From positions 1 through 51,233 of the forward strand of contig CAIJZY010000018.1 of assembly GCA_903825285.1 (NCBI GenBank): DNA of 51,233 nucleotides, in the 5' to 3' direction. The stretch is from an uncultured Opitutia bacterium. Lineage in GTDB: Bacteria > Verrucomicrobiota > Verrucomicrobiia > Opitutales > Opitutaceae. Made by a program: the position numbers and the translations under genes. Positions 34,671 through 45,049 of the stretch are shown piece after piece. Each line of letters starts with the position of its first letter. Within the stretch, counting starts at the first letter, position 1. The notes under the pieces are model-generated. The model had not been told where the DNA came from, made no database searches, and saw only the letters and a program-made list of their open reading frames with translations.

Positions 34671-35424
34671 AGAGGCAGGCGTAGCGGAGGAAGGTGTAGT
34701 AGGCGATGGCCGTGGCGGCGACGAAGCCCGGGACACCGTCGAGGAAGCCCCGGCGCAGCACGTAGCCGCGGAAAAAGCGCCACGCCGGCCGGAACAGGGC
34801 ATCCGCGAATGACCAGCGGCGCTCGCCGGCGGCCTGCTTCTCGGCAAAGAGCCGGGCGTACTCCAGGATTTTCCCGTGGTGTGTCCCGAGGGTGGGATAG
34901 GGATAGTGCAGCAGGTCGCCGCGCAGCGTGGCCACGGGGCCGGTCGTCTCCACCTTCTCGTGCACGAACGCGTCCCCGCCCCAGCGCGCCCGCTCGCGGT
35001 GCAGCAGCCGCAGGCTCAGGTCGGGGTACCAGTCGCCATGGCGGATCCAGCGGTTGATGAACCACACCCGGCGGGGGAATTGCGCGCCGGCGTAGTGCTG
35101 GTCGTCGCCGCGGCGGAAGAACTCCTCCACCGCCGAGCGCAGCTCCGGCGACGCGGCCTCGTCGGCGTCAAGCGAGAGCACCCAGGGCTGCGTGGCCAGG
35201 GCGAGCGCGGCGTTCTTCGTGTCGCGGTAGCCCTGCCAGGGCAGGTGATGCACCGTCGCGCCATGGCGGCGCGCGACCGCCTCGCTGTCGTCGGTCGTGT
35301 TGTTCAGCGCGACGATCACCTCCGGAATCCAGCCCTGCAGGCTGGCGAGGCAGCGGGGGAGGTTTTCCGCCTCGTTCTTGCCGACAATGACGGCGGACAG
35401 GGGCAGCGGGGCGTTCACGGGCAC
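34642..35424 (-). CDS. Glycosyltransferase family 2, WaaE/KdtX-like
   Basis: This 260-residue GT-A enzyme has LSAVIVGKNEAENLPRCLAS (about 8-27), EVIVALNNTTDDSEAVA, the metal-binding LSLDADEAASPEL (about 86-98) and the WaaE-type block HGDWYPDLSLRLLHRERARW followed by VHEKVETTG. It has the same architecture as the GT2 at 10523-11359 but is GC-rich. Its placement beside MsbA and GT9 genes points to LPS core or lipooligosaccharide assembly. It starts 9 bp after the upstream GT2 and overlaps the FkbM gene by 29 bp. Confidence 0.9.
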   Translation of the reverse strand: MPVNAPLPLSAVIVGKNEAENLPRCLASLQGWIPEVIVALNNTTDDSEAVARRHGATVHHLPWQGYRDTKNAALALATQPWVLSLDADEAASPELRSAVEEFFRRGDDQHYAGAQFPRRVWFINRWIRHGDWYPDLSLRLLHRERARWGGDAFVHEKVETTGPVATLRGDLLHYPYPTLGTHHGKILEYARLFAEKQAAGERRWSFADALFRPAWRFFRGYVLRRGFLDGVPGFVAATAIAYYTFLRYACLYERLHRAQP

Positions 35425-35433
35425 TGATGAAGA

Positions 35434-36381
35434 CTAAATCTTTCCGGCGAGCGAGCGCGGGATTTGGTAGAGGTAGCCGCACGACCGCCAGGAGCGGATG
35501 AGGAATTTCCGCGCCGCGCCGCCCTGGCCGGCGATGAACGCCAGCGCGGACAGCAGGGCGAAGGCGGGAACCTTGAGGATATTGCCCGCCAGCCGGGAGA
35601 GCAGGTAGCCGGTGGAGGAGCGGCCCTCGTCCTGGTCGTCCCGCACGCGTCCGACCACCCGGGAGCGCGCCGAGTCGAAGGCGTGCTTCCGCACATAGCG
35701 GAACGTGGTGCGCTCGGCGGGCATCTGGTGCAGCACGGGACAGGCCGGGGCGAACCAGACCTCGTAGCCGCCCTTGAAGAGGCGCTTGATGACCAGGTTC
35801 TCGTCACCGCCGAAGACCACGCCCCCCTTGCGGCCCAGGGCAGTGTCGAAAAAGCCGAGCTCGGTGAAGGTGCGGCGCAGGAAGGCGAGGCTCGCGCTCA
35901 TCGGCACCTGGCCGGGACGGAGCGGACCGCAGCCGGCTCGCAGGGCCTGCGGCCCGTGGAAGCCCGCGACCCACGCCGGGCAGCCGTCGGGGAAAACCGG
36001 GATGACCTCGCCGCCCACGGCGCCGATGCGGAGCTCGGGATGCTCCTCGAAGGGTCGGACCATCTCCCGCACCCAGCCGGCCTCCACCAGGATGTCGTCG
36101 TCGGCGAAGATGATGATGTCGCCGCGCGCCTCCTGGATGGCGCGGTTGCGCGCGAAGTTGGCGCCCTGCTGCCGCTCGAGGACGTGCCGCGGCGGATGCG
36201 CGGCCGACGCGAACGACGCGACGGTCTCCTCGGTGCGGTCCGGGGAGTTGTTGTTGATCACGAGGATTTCCAGCCGCTCGGCCGGGTAATCCTGCTTCAC
36301 CAGGCCCTCGAGCGTCTGCCGGAGGAGCTGGGCGCGATTGTAGGTGGCGATCGCGACGGTGACGGAAGGGAGGGCGGGCAT
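35434..36381 (-). CDS. Glycosyltransferase family 2 enzyme
   Basis: This 315-residue GT-A glycosyltransferase begins PSVTVAIATYNRAQLLRQTL, then EILVINNNSPDRTEETV, FARNRAIQEARGDIIIFADD (DDD metal site at about 95-97) and FGGDENLVIKRLFKGGY, an ED-like acceptor/catalytic region (about 205-220). A C-terminal hydrophobic stretch (about 265-285) suggests membrane association. ATG 36381 is chosen because upstream residues are not family-like. It is tightly packed between GT9 (4 bp) and the next GT2 (9 bp). Confidence 0.9.
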   Translation of the reverse strand: MPALPSVTVAIATYNRAQLLRQTLEGLVKQDYPAERLEILVINNNSPDRTEETVASFASAAHPPRHVLERQQGANFARNRAIQEARGDIIIFADDDILVEAGWVREMVRPFEEHPELRIGAVGGEVIPVFPDGCPAWVAGFHGPQALRAGCGPLRPGQVPMSASLAFLRRTFTELGFFDTALGRKGGVVFGGDENLVIKRLFKGGYEVWFAPACPVLHQMPAERTTFRYVRKHAFDSARSRVVGRVRDDQDEGRSSTGYLLSRLAGNILKVPAFALLSALAFIAGQGGAARKFLIRSWRSCGYLYQIPRSLAGKI

Positions 36382-36385
36382 GGGG

Positions 36386-37450
36386 TCAGGGTCGGAGGCC
36401 GAGCCGGTCGCGCAGGGCGGCGAACACGCGGTCGGCATCCAGCTTGCGGACGCAGTAGCTGCGGTACGAGTCGGTCTTCACGCACGGCGTCGGGGCGTCG
36501 GCGCCGAGGCAGTCGCACGGCAACGGGGTCTGCAGCACGGTGTGGCGCTCGCCCAGCGGGTGCCAGATGGCGGCGTTCTGCGAGCCGAAGAGCGCAACGA
36601 CCGGCGTGCCCACGGCGGCCGCGATGTGCATCGGGCCGCTGTCGTGGCAGAGCAGCAGGTCGAACTGCGTGAGCAGCGACGCGAAGTGGCCGACCGTGAG
36701 CCGCTGCTCCAGCGCGACGACGTGGATCTTGGCGTGGGCGCGGATCTCCTTCACCAGCGCGGCCTCGCCCGGGCCCGAGACGATGAAGACCTGTGCGCCC
36801 AGCTCGTCCTGCAGCCGGTCACAGACCGCCGCGAAGCGCTCCGCCGGCCAGAGCCGGAACGCGCTGCGGCTGCCGGGATGGACGAGCACCCGGCGAAACT
36901 TCGTGTTGCGGATCTCCGCCTTCGGCAGGCCCACGAGCGGCTGGACGGCGGCGAGGTCGGACGGCCGCGGCACAAGCCGCACCTCGCGCGTGGCGACGGG
37001 GACGCCGACCGGGGCGAGGAGCGAGAGGTAGGTCTCGGTGATGTGCTGCGAGGTGTAGAACGCGTTCGTGATCGGGGCGTGGCCGGTGTAGGCCCAGCGG
37101 TGCCGGAAGGGGTTCGTCTCGCGGTCGAAGGTGACGCGGACGGCGGCGCCCGTAAGGCGCGTGACCAGGGCGGTGCGATCCGTGTTGTCGAAATCCAGGA
37201 CGTGGGTGAACCGCTCGCGCCGCAGGCGGCGGATGAAGCCCGGCCAGCTGGTCGCGCCGCGCGGGAAGGTGAGGGCCCCGGTGACGTCGGGGTTGAGCGC
37301 CAGGATGTCGGCGTACGCCGGCTCGGTCAGCACCGTGAGGCGGCTGTCGGGCCAGTGCAGGCGCAGGTTGCGCAGCACGCTCCCGAGGAGGACGATGTCG
37401 CCGAGGTAGCGGCGGCGGATGACGAGGATGTTGGGCGCGGCGTCGGCCAT
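36386..37450 (-). CDS. Glycosyltransferase family 9 (heptosyltransferase-like)
   Basis: This 354-residue protein of the WaaF/WaaC-type GT9 family begins NILVIRRRYLGDIVLLGSVL with SRLTVLTEPAYADIL. The C-terminal donor domain has VLVHPGSRSAFRLWPAERFA, VFIVSGPGEAALVKEI, LLCHDSGPMHIAAAVGTPVV (the DSGPMHIA motif, about 260-267) and LFGSQNAAIWHP. It adds heptose or a similar sugar to the lipid A core. ATG 37450 starts 4 bp after the MsbA stop. The C-terminus keeps several cysteines (PCDCLGAD, SYCVRK). Confidence 0.93.
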   Translation of the reverse strand: MADAAPNILVIRRRYLGDIVLLGSVLRNLRLHWPDSRLTVLTEPAYADILALNPDVTGALTFPRGATSWPGFIRRLRRERFTHVLDFDNTDRTALVTRLTGAAVRVTFDRETNPFRHRWAYTGHAPITNAFYTSQHITETYLSLLAPVGVPVATREVRLVPRPSDLAAVQPLVGLPKAEIRNTKFRRVLVHPGSRSAFRLWPAERFAAVCDRLQDELGAQVFIVSGPGEAALVKEIRAHAKIHVVALEQRLTVGHFASLLTQFDLLLCHDSGPMHIAAAVGTPVVALFGSQNAAIWHPLGERHTVLQTPLPCDCLGADAPTPCVKTDSYRSYCVRKLDADRVFAALRDRLGLRP

Positions 37451-37454
37451 GCGT

Positions 37455-39200
37455 TCAGGCGGCGCCGTGCTGGCGGTCGTAGAGCGACTGGTAGAGGTGG
37501 TTCGAGGCGTAGAGGGCCGCGTGGTCACCGGTGGCGACAATGCGGCCCTGGTCGAAGACCAGAATCAGCGAGGCGTCGCGGATGGTGCTGAACCGGTGGG
37601 CGATGATGAGGACGGTCTTGCCGACGACCAGCTTGCGGAGCGCCTCCTGGATCAGCTGCTCGCTCTGGGAGTCGAGCGCGGAGGTGGCCTCGTCGAGGAT
37701 GAGGATCGGCGCGTTGCGCAGGAAGGCCCGGGCGAGGGCGAGGCGCTGCTTCTGTCCGCCCGAGAGCAGCGAGCCGCGCTCGCCGACCATGGTGTCGTAG
37801 CCGTTGGGCAGCGTGCGGATGAAGTCGTCGGCGTGCGCGTCCACCGCGGCGGCCAGGACCTCGGCGCGCGTGGCCGCCGGGCGGCCGAGCAGCAGGTTCT
37901 GGTAGATCGTGTCGTTGAAGAGCACCGGGTCCTGGGACACGATCGCGATGCGGCTGCGCAGGTCGGCGAGGCGCAGGGCGCGCACATCGTGGCCGTCCAC
38001 GGTCACGCGGCCCGCGGTGGCCTCGTAGAAGCGCGGAACGAGGTTGGCGAAGGTCGTCTTCCCGGCGCCGCTCGGCCCGACGAGGGCGCAGACCGTGCCG
38101 GCGGGGATGGCGACCGAGACCCCGCGCAGCACGGGCTCGCCGGGCAGGTAGGAGAAGTCGACGCCATGGAACGCGAGGTCGCCGCGCAGCCGCGCCGGCA
38201 GGGCGACGGGCTGGGCCGGGTCGGTGATGCTGATCGGCTCCCGGAGGACCTCCTCGATGCGGTTCAGCGACGCGGTGCCCCGGGTGAACTGGCCGTGCAG
38301 GGCGCCCAGCTTCTTGATCGGCTCATAGCAGGCGAAGAGCGCGGTGAGGATCGACATGAACACCGCGAGGCTGATGCCGGCGTAGTAGGCGTAGTAGAGC
38401 GAGAAGGCGATGCCGAGCGACGCGATCACCTCGATCGAGGGCGAGAGGATCTGCGAGTACTTCACCACCTTCATCTGCACCTGAAAGAGCCGGCGCGTGG
38501 TGCGCTGGAAGGTGCTGACCTCCTGCTCCTCGAGCCCGAAGGCGCGGACCTCGCGGGCGGCCTGGAGGTTCTGGCTGGCCAGGTCCGAGATGTCGCCGAG
38601 CAACCGCTGGTTCTCGTCGGCGCGCCGCAGGAGCTTCTTGCCCACGTAGCGGACCGGCAGGACGCAGACCGGGATGATCGCCAGCGAGCCCAGGAACATG
38701 AGGACGCCGTCGTACCGAAGCGCCGTGAAGATGAGGAAGATGATCGCGCCCACGAGCGTCAGCGGCTGGATCACCATGTCGCTCGCGCTGCTCGTGATCG
38801 TCTGCTGGACCACCTGCGTGTCGGCCGTGAGCCGCGAGAGCAGGTCGCCGGTGCGGTTTTTCCCGAAATAGCTCAGCGGCAGGTGCTGGAGCTTGCGGTA
38901 GAGCTCGACGCGGATCGCCTCGAGGACGCCGATGCCGCAGCGGCTCATGAGGTAGTTGTTGAGGAAGCCGGTCAGTGCGCGGATGAAGAAGATCAGGGGC
39001 AGCAGCAGCGAATAGCCCACGACGGCCGCGGCCGGCAGGGTGCGGGGGCCGGCGGTGAAGATGTAGGGGAACACCTTCCGGGTGACCCACGGCAGGCCGC
39101 CGCCGAACACCAGGCCGCTGATCGCGCCGCAGATCAGGGCGAGCACCAGGTACGTGCGGTGGCCGCGCAGGTACCGGAGGTAGGGCAGGAAGCGTTTCAT
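37455..39200 (-). CDS. msbA: MsbA-type lipid/LPS ABC exporter (fused permease and ATPase)
   Basis: This 581-residue half-transporter is a homodimeric flippase for lipid A-core. Six membrane helices occupy about residues 15-300. The ATPase domain begins near 335 with Walker A VGPSGAGKTTFAN (about 369-381), the Q-loop SQDPVLFNDTIYQN, the signature LLSGGQKQRLALARA (about 478-492), Walker B ILILDEATSALDSQ and the switch His in IIAHRFSTI. The next genes encode GT9, GT2 and FkbM enzymes, which supports the LPS-core role. A general multidrug exporter is the alternative. Confidence 0.9.
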   Translation of the reverse strand: MKRFLPYLRYLRGHRTYLVLALICGAISGLVFGGGLPWVTRKVFPYIFTAGPRTLPAAAVVGYSLLLPLIFFIRALTGFLNNYLMSRCGIGVLEAIRVELYRKLQHLPLSYFGKNRTGDLLSRLTADTQVVQQTITSSASDMVIQPLTLVGAIIFLIFTALRYDGVLMFLGSLAIIPVCVLPVRYVGKKLLRRADENQRLLGDISDLASQNLQAAREVRAFGLEEQEVSTFQRTTRRLFQVQMKVVKYSQILSPSIEVIASLGIAFSLYYAYYAGISLAVFMSILTALFACYEPIKKLGALHGQFTRGTASLNRIEEVLREPISITDPAQPVALPARLRGDLAFHGVDFSYLPGEPVLRGVSVAIPAGTVCALVGPSGAGKTTFANLVPRFYEATAGRVTVDGHDVRALRLADLRSRIAIVSQDPVLFNDTIYQNLLLGRPAATRAEVLAAAVDAHADDFIRTLPNGYDTMVGERGSLLSGGQKQRLALARAFLRNAPILILDEATSALDSQSEQLIQEALRKLVVGKTVLIIAHRFSTIRDASLILVFDQGRIVATGDHAALYASNHLYQSLYDRQHGAA

Positions 39201-39242
39201 GGGCGGCGGCTTAGTTCACGGTGGGGCACGGTGGTTCCACCT

Positions 39243-40198
39243 TCAATCCTTCGCTGCGCGGACATCGAGGGCGTCACGCAGGCCGTCGCCGAGGAAGTTC
39301 AGCGAGAAGAGCGTGAGGGAAAACACGCCGCCCGGGAACACGAGCAGCCACCAGAACTCCTCCATCTTCTCGGCGCCGTCCTTGATCAAGGCGCCCCACG
39401 AGCTCATCGGCGGCTGCACGCCGAGGCCGAGAAAGCTGAGGAAGGCCTCGAGCAGCATCACGGCGGGCACGGTCAGCGTCGCATAGACCACGACCGGCCC
39501 GAGGACGTTCGGCAGCAGGTGCCGGAAGATGATGCGCCGCCGCCCGAACCCGAGCGTGCGCGCGGCCTCGATGAACTCCATGCGCTTCAGGGTCAGCACC
39601 TGGCCGCGCACGATGCGGGCCATGGTGAGCCACTCGACGGCGCCGATCGCGGCAAAGAGGAGCAGCATGTTGCCGAAGCCCTGGAGCCCCTCGAGGTGCG
39701 CGGTGTTGCGCAGCCAGGTGTCGAGGCGCCCGGCGGGCTCCTTCATGAACACCATGAGCAGGATGACGAAGATGGTGAAGGGCAGGGCGTAGAGGATGTC
39801 CACGATCCGCATCATGACGGTGTCGGTCTTGCCCCCGACGTAGCCCGCGACGGCGCCGTAGGTCACGCCGATGGTGAGGGCGACGAACGTGGCGACGAGT
39901 CCGACCATGAGGGAAATGCGCCCGCCGTAGAGGATGCGGGCCAGCAGGTCGCGGCCGAGGATGTCGGTGCCGAGCCAGTGGGCCGGGCTTGGCGCGGTGG
40001 CGCCGAGGTCGAGGTTCTGCTCCCAGTAGCTCTGCGAGCACCACGGACCCGCGACGCAGAGGAGGGTGAGGGCGATCAGCACCAACCCGGCGGCGACCGC
40101 GACGCGGTTCGCCCGCAGCCGGAGCCAGGCGTCATGCCACGGCGACGATCCGCGCTCGGGCGGATCCAGGGGGGCGGCGGCGGTCGTGGGGACGGGGC

Positions 40199-40202
<4 letters not shown>
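39243..40202 (-). CDS. oppC: Oligopeptide/dipeptide ABC transporter permease (OppC-like)
   Basis: This 319-residue inner-membrane permease has an OppC N-terminal tail with a first helix (NRVAVAAGLVLIALTLLCVA), a LGTDILGRDLLARILYGGRI motif, and the EAA loop EAARTLGFGRRRIIFRHLLP (about 200-219). The C-terminus ends GDGLRDALDVRAAKD, typical of OppC/DppC. The start overlaps the oppB stop by 4 bp. No ATPase gene follows. Confidence 0.95.
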
Positions 40203-41116
<914 letters not shown>

Positions 41117-41176
41117 GGTGCCAGTTAGGCGGAAGTCGGCGGCCGGCAGAAGGAGAAAAAACTCCCGCCGCGGGAG

Positions 41177-42772
41177 CTATTCGGGCTCATCCACGGACAG
41201 GTCCTGGTAGAACCGCGTCCACAGCGGGTCCTGGTGCCAGCCCCGGACGCCGGGGCGCATGAGCCAGTTGACCGAGTTGAAGTAGAGCGGGGCGAGCGGC
41301 ACCTGGTCGAGCAGGCGGGCCTCGGCCGCGAGCAGCCGGGCGGCCTGCTCGCCAGCGGGGGCCGCGGCCGCGGCGGCGAGGAGGGCGTCGTAGCGCGCGT
41401 CGGACCACTGCGGGTAGTTGCCGGGCGAGCCGGAGGCAAAGTCGCCGAGCAGGTTGGCGGCGTCCGCGACGTCGGGGATGGCGGTCATGAACGCGATGTC
41501 GTACCGGCCCGCCGCCAGGCTCGCGAGGTGGTCCTTGGCCTCGCGGTTGACCAGCACGACGTCGATGCCGAGTTCCTTCTTCCACATGGCCTGGACCGCC
41601 TCGCACACGGCGGAGCCGACCCACGATGAGAGCTCGAGCCGGGGAAAACCGCGGCCGTCGGGGAAACCCGCCGCGGCCAGCAGCGCCCGCGCGGCGGCGG
41701 GGTCGTCGGCTGAGGCGCCACCGAGGACCGGTTCCTTGTCCGCCGAATCCCGCAGCGCGGGCGGCACGAGTCGGCCGGCCGGCTCCTGGCCGCCGCGCAG
41801 GACCTTGTCCACGAGCTTTGCCCGGTCGAGCGCGAGGGAAAGCGCGCGGCGGACGCGGACGTCGGAGAGCGGCGCCCGCGTGGTGTTGAAGGAGAGATAG
41901 CGTGTCTCCGCGAGCGGGGCACGGTGGGCCTCGGCGGACCGTTCCTGCCGGTACGCCTCCACCTTCGAGAAGGGGATGGCCATGGTGACATCCAACTGGC
42001 CGGCGCGGAAGGCGCGCTCCTCGACCTCGCCGTTGTCGAAGGCGACGAAGTGGATCGCCGCAAGGTGGAAGCGCGCGGCGTCATGGTAGGCGGGGTTTCG
42101 CTGCACCACGATGCGCTGGTGGGGCCGCCACTCGACGAGGGTGAACGGGCCGTTGCCGACGAAGTGCCCGGGGCGGGTCCAGAGCCGGCCGTGACGCGCC
42201 ACGACGCGGGGGTTGACGGGGATCCACGGTCCGCTCGCGGCGTAGTCGAGGAACCGCGGCATGGGCCGCTCGAGGGTGACAACGAGCGTCCGCGGGTCGG
42301 GGGCCTGAAAACCCACCGCGGAAAAATCCTGCAGGCGTCCCGTGGCGTAATCGCGGGCCCCGCGCACCATGAAGAAGAGCCCGGCCTTGGGCGCGGCGGT
42401 GGCCGGCGAAAGCAGGCGCTCGTAGGAGGCGACAAAGTCGTCGGCGGTGACGGGCGAACTGTTGGACCAGCGCGCGTCGGGCCGCAGGTGAAACGTGTAG
42501 GTCAGCCCGTCGGTCGAGACCGACCACCCGGACGCCGCGGCCGGCTGCGGCGTCCCGCCGTCGGGGGAGGGCGCGACGAGGCCCTCGCCGAGGGCGCGCA
42601 GGATGAAGAACTCATCGGGCAGCGTGGCCCGGGCCGGATCGAGGTCGGCGGGCTCGTTGCGCTGGCTGATCCGGAGCACGCCCCGCGGGGCCGGCTCGGG
42701 CCGGCTGCAGCCCACGGCGCCGCTGAGCAGCAGGGCGCCGAGGAAAAGGCGGAGGACAGCCGGGCGGGGCAT
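41177..42772 (-). CDS. Oligopeptide ABC transporter substrate-binding lipoprotein (OppA-like), copy 1
   Basis: This 531-residue lipoprotein has lipobox SGAVGC (Cys about 22) after a short hydrophobic signal. It belongs to the SBP_bac_5 family: RISQRNEPADLDPARATLPD, LTYTFHLRPDARWSNSSPVT, NGPFTLVEWRPHQRIVVQRN, VRRALSLALDRAKLVDKVL, and ELGIDVVLVNREAKDHLA. It captures peptides in the periplasm for OppBC. It follows a second homologue by 26 bp, so the two are tandem duplicates that have clearly diverged. Confidence 0.95.
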   Translation of the reverse strand: MPRPAVLRLFLGALLLSGAVGCSRPEPAPRGVLRISQRNEPADLDPARATLPDEFFILRALGEGLVAPSPDGGTPQPAAASGWSVSTDGLTYTFHLRPDARWSNSSPVTADDFVASYERLLSPATAAPKAGLFFMVRGARDYATGRLQDFSAVGFQAPDPRTLVVTLERPMPRFLDYAASGPWIPVNPRVVARHGRLWTRPGHFVGNGPFTLVEWRPHQRIVVQRNPAYHDAARFHLAAIHFVAFDNGEVEERAFRAGQLDVTMAIPFSKVEAYRQERSAEAHRAPLAETRYLSFNTTRAPLSDVRVRRALSLALDRAKLVDKVLRGGQEPAGRLVPPALRDSADKEPVLGGASADDPAAARALLAAAGFPDGRGFPRLELSSWVGSAVCEAVQAMWKKELGIDVVLVNREAKDHLASLAAGRYDIAFMTAIPDVADAANLLGDFASGSPGNYPQWSDARYDALLAAAAAAPAGEQAARLLAAEARLLDQVPLAPLYFNSVNWLMRPGVRGWHQDPLWTRFYQDLSVDEPE

Positions 42773-42798
42773 GGCGGAATCCGGGAGGGTGGACCGGC

Positions 42799-44430
42799 TT
42801 ACAGCTGCAGCCAGACCTGCTTGTACGGGTGATGGTCGAGCAGGGTGGGATACCAGCCCTGGACGGACGGCTGGAGGAGGAAGACGTGCGTGTAGTGGTA
42901 GATTGGGATCAGGGGCGCGTCCTCGAGCAGCAGCGCCTCGGCCTGCTGGAAAAGGCCATCGCGCCGGGCGGCGTCGGTGGTGCGCGCGGCCTCGAAGAGC
43001 AGGCTGTCGTAGGCCGGGCTCGACCAGCCCGTGTAGTTGTTGCCGCTGCCGGTGCGCCAGATGTCGAGGAAGGAGGACGGGTCCACGTAGTCGCCGTTCC
43101 AGACCGAGCGCAGGATCTGGAAGTGGCCGGCGCGGCGCGCCTCGAGCGTGCCCTTGAGCTCCTGGTTCACGAGACGGACTTCAATGCCGAGCTCGCGGCG
43201 CCACATTTCCTGGATGGCCTCGGCGATCACGCGGTGGGTCTCGGAGGAGTTGAACAGCAGCTCGAACGGCGGGAGCCCGCGGCCGCCGGGGTAGCCGGCC
43301 TCGGTCAGCAGCCGGCGCGCCCCGGTGAAATCCGTCGGCAGCGCGGCCGCGGACGTGTAGCCGGCGGTGCCGGGCGGCGTGAAGGCGTAGGCGGGACGCT
43401 GGCCGCCGCGGAGGATCTTGGCGACGAGGGCCTCGCGGTCGACGGCGAGGGCGAGGGCGCGCCGGACGCGGGCGTCGTTCAGGAACGGCTGCGTGACATT
43501 GAGCCGATAGAAGTAGGTCGCGAGCAGCGGGTCGATCCGCAGGAACTGCGGGTTGTCGCGGCGGTAGGTCGCGATCTTGTCGGGCGGCAGGGCGGAGGTG
43601 ACGTGCAGCTGGCCGGCGCGGAAGGCGCGCTCCTCGGCGTCGACGCTGTCGATGGCGTGAAAGTGGATCCCCTGCAGCCGCACCTGGGCCGCGTCCCAGT
43701 AGGTCGTGGACTTCGTGACGACGATCTCCTGGCCCGAGCGCCAGCTCACGAGGTTGAACGGCCCGTTGCCGACGAAGCGCCCGGGCTCGGCCCACGGGTT
43801 GGCGCGGTCGGCGACGTCACCGTAGCGCTGGATGGTCGGCAGGTGGACCGGGAACCACGCCGGGTGGTTGAGCATCGCGAGGAAATACGGCGCGGGATGC
43901 TCCAGCGTGACGCGCAGCGTGTGCGCGTCGGGCGCGACGACGCCAACTTGGGCGAACGAGGCCTGGCCCTGGTGAAAGGCCTGGGCGCCCTGCAGCAGGA
44001 AGAGCAGCTGGGCGTTGTCCGCGCCGAGCGAGGGCGTCAGCATGCGCCGCCAGGACTGGACAAAATCCGTGGCGGTGACCGGGTCGCCGTTGGACCAGCG
44101 GGCGTTGGCGCGCAGCGTGAAGGTGTAGGTGAGCTGGTCGGCGGAGATCTCCCAGCGCTCGGCGACGCCGGGCACGGGGTGGAGGTCCACCGGGTCCTCG
44201 GCCACGAGGCCCTCGAGGAGGGCGGACAGGACGTCGTAATCGCCCGCCTGGGTGGCGAGGTGCGGGTCGAGGCCGGCGAGGTCGTGGCCCAGGCCGCGGT
44301 GCAGGATCTGGTCGCGGTTGCCGCTCTCGACGGGGCGGTCGCGCCGCGCGCAGCCGGGAGCCAGGGCGAGGGCGGCCAGCAGGCCCAGCGCGGCGAGGGC
44401 GCGGAGGGAACGGGCCGGGAGGTGGCTCAT
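42799..44430 (-). CDS. Oligopeptide ABC transporter substrate-binding lipoprotein (OppA-like), copy 2
   Basis: This 543-residue SBP_bac_5 lipoprotein is counted from ATG 44430, which gives a signal (RALAALGLLAALALAPGC) with Cys at about 27. The longer frame upstream overlaps ispF and is rejected. Conserved blocks are LAGLDPHLATQAGDYDVLSA, LTYTFTLRANARWSNGDPVT, VGNGPFNLVSWRSGQEIVVT, VRRALALAVDREALVAKIL and RRELGIEVRLVNQELKGTLE. It shares the same plan as copy 1. It begins 7 bp after ispF, so it is probably in the same transcript. Two binding proteins for one permease pair suggest different peptide preferences. Confidence 0.95.
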   Translation of the reverse strand: MSHLPARSLRALAALGLLAALALAPGCARRDRPVESGNRDQILHRGLGHDLAGLDPHLATQAGDYDVLSALLEGLVAEDPVDLHPVPGVAERWEISADQLTYTFTLRANARWSNGDPVTATDFVQSWRRMLTPSLGADNAQLLFLLQGAQAFHQGQASFAQVGVVAPDAHTLRVTLEHPAPYFLAMLNHPAWFPVHLPTIQRYGDVADRANPWAEPGRFVGNGPFNLVSWRSGQEIVVTKSTTYWDAAQVRLQGIHFHAIDSVDAEERAFRAGQLHVTSALPPDKIATYRRDNPQFLRIDPLLATYFYRLNVTQPFLNDARVRRALALAVDREALVAKILRGGQRPAYAFTPPGTAGYTSAAALPTDFTGARRLLTEAGYPGGRGLPPFELLFNSSETHRVIAEAIQEMWRRELGIEVRLVNQELKGTLEARRAGHFQILRSVWNGDYVDPSSFLDIWRTGSGNNYTGWSSPAYDSLLFEAARTTDAARRDGLFQQAEALLLEDAPLIPIYHYTHVFLLQPSVQGWYPTLLDHHPYKQVWLQL

Positions 44431-44437
44431 GGCGCGG

Positions 44438-44917
44438 TCACCGCTTGCCCAGCAGGGCGACGGCATGGGCGGCGATCGCGAGACCGCGGCCGAGGTCGCC
44501 GACGCCCTCGTTGGTCGTGGCCTTGAGGCCGATCTCGTCGGCGAGGAGCCCTGTCGAGCGGGCGAGCGCGGCCTTCATCTCGGCGAGGCGCGGGGCGAGC
44601 TTGGGCTTCTCGGCGATGACCGTGGCGTCGACGTTCACGAGGTCGAAGCCGAGCTTGGTGACCTCGGCGACGACCCGGCGCAGGAGCTCCTGCGAGTCGA
44701 TGTTCCGGAACGCGGGATCGGTGTTGGGAAAGAAGTGGCCGATGTCGGGCAGCGCGGCGGCGCCGAGGATCGCGTCGCACAGGGCGTGCGTGAGGCAGTC
44801 CGCGTCCGAGTGCCCGTCGAGCCCGTAGTCCGTGTCGAAGCGCACCCCGCCGAGCACGAGCGGACGGCCCGGGACCAGCCGGTGGATGTCGTAGCCGTGG
44901 CCGATGCGGTATTTCAT
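44438..44917 (-). CDS. ispF: 2-C-methyl-D-erythritol 2,4-cyclodiphosphate synthase
   Basis: This 159-residue enzyme of the MEP isoprenoid pathway cyclises CDP-ME 2-phosphate. The N-terminus RIGHGYDIHRLVPGRPLVLG holds the zinc ligands Asp and His (GYDIH). GLDGHSDADCLTHALCDAIL carries another metal ligand, and DIGHFFPNTDPAFRNIDSQE, KLAPRLAEMKAALA and LKATTNEGVGDLGRG complete the family blocks. ATG 44917 is the conserved start. It is separated from ispD by 132 bp of repeat-like DNA. Confidence 0.98.
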   Translation of the reverse strand: MKYRIGHGYDIHRLVPGRPLVLGGVRFDTDYGLDGHSDADCLTHALCDAILGAAALPDIGHFFPNTDPAFRNIDSQELLRRVVAEVTKLGFDLVNVDATVIAEKPKLAPRLAEMKAALARSTGLLADEIGLKATTNEGVGDLGRGLAIAAHAVALLGKR

Positions 44918-44927
44918 GGGGCAATGT

Positions 44928-45046
44928 TCAAACGCCAAACGCCAAGCGGCAAACCAGGTGGACAAATTCCAGGGGCAAAGAGGCGAAGGTCATTGGGCTT
45001 TTTGGGCCTGGAGCTTTGTTGGCGTTTGGGATTTGGCGTTTGGAAA
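44928..45046. repeat. Palindromic intergenic repeat between ispD and ispF
   Basis: Two arms built from the word aacgccaaa and its complement face each other: aaacgccaaacgcc (near 44930-44945) and ggcgtttgggatttggcgtt (45021-45040). A second, inner partial pairing (ccagg with cctgg) lies between them. The stem-loop would be long and imperfect. It sits inside an otherwise tight gene row and looks like a dispersed repeat rather than part of a gene. Confidence 0.6.
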
Positions 45047-45049
45047 TCC

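Noticed and set aside
42829-44526. Open + strand frame opposite the second oppA
   Set aside because: Antisense of a conserved lipoprotein; it is caused by high GC content at third codon positions.
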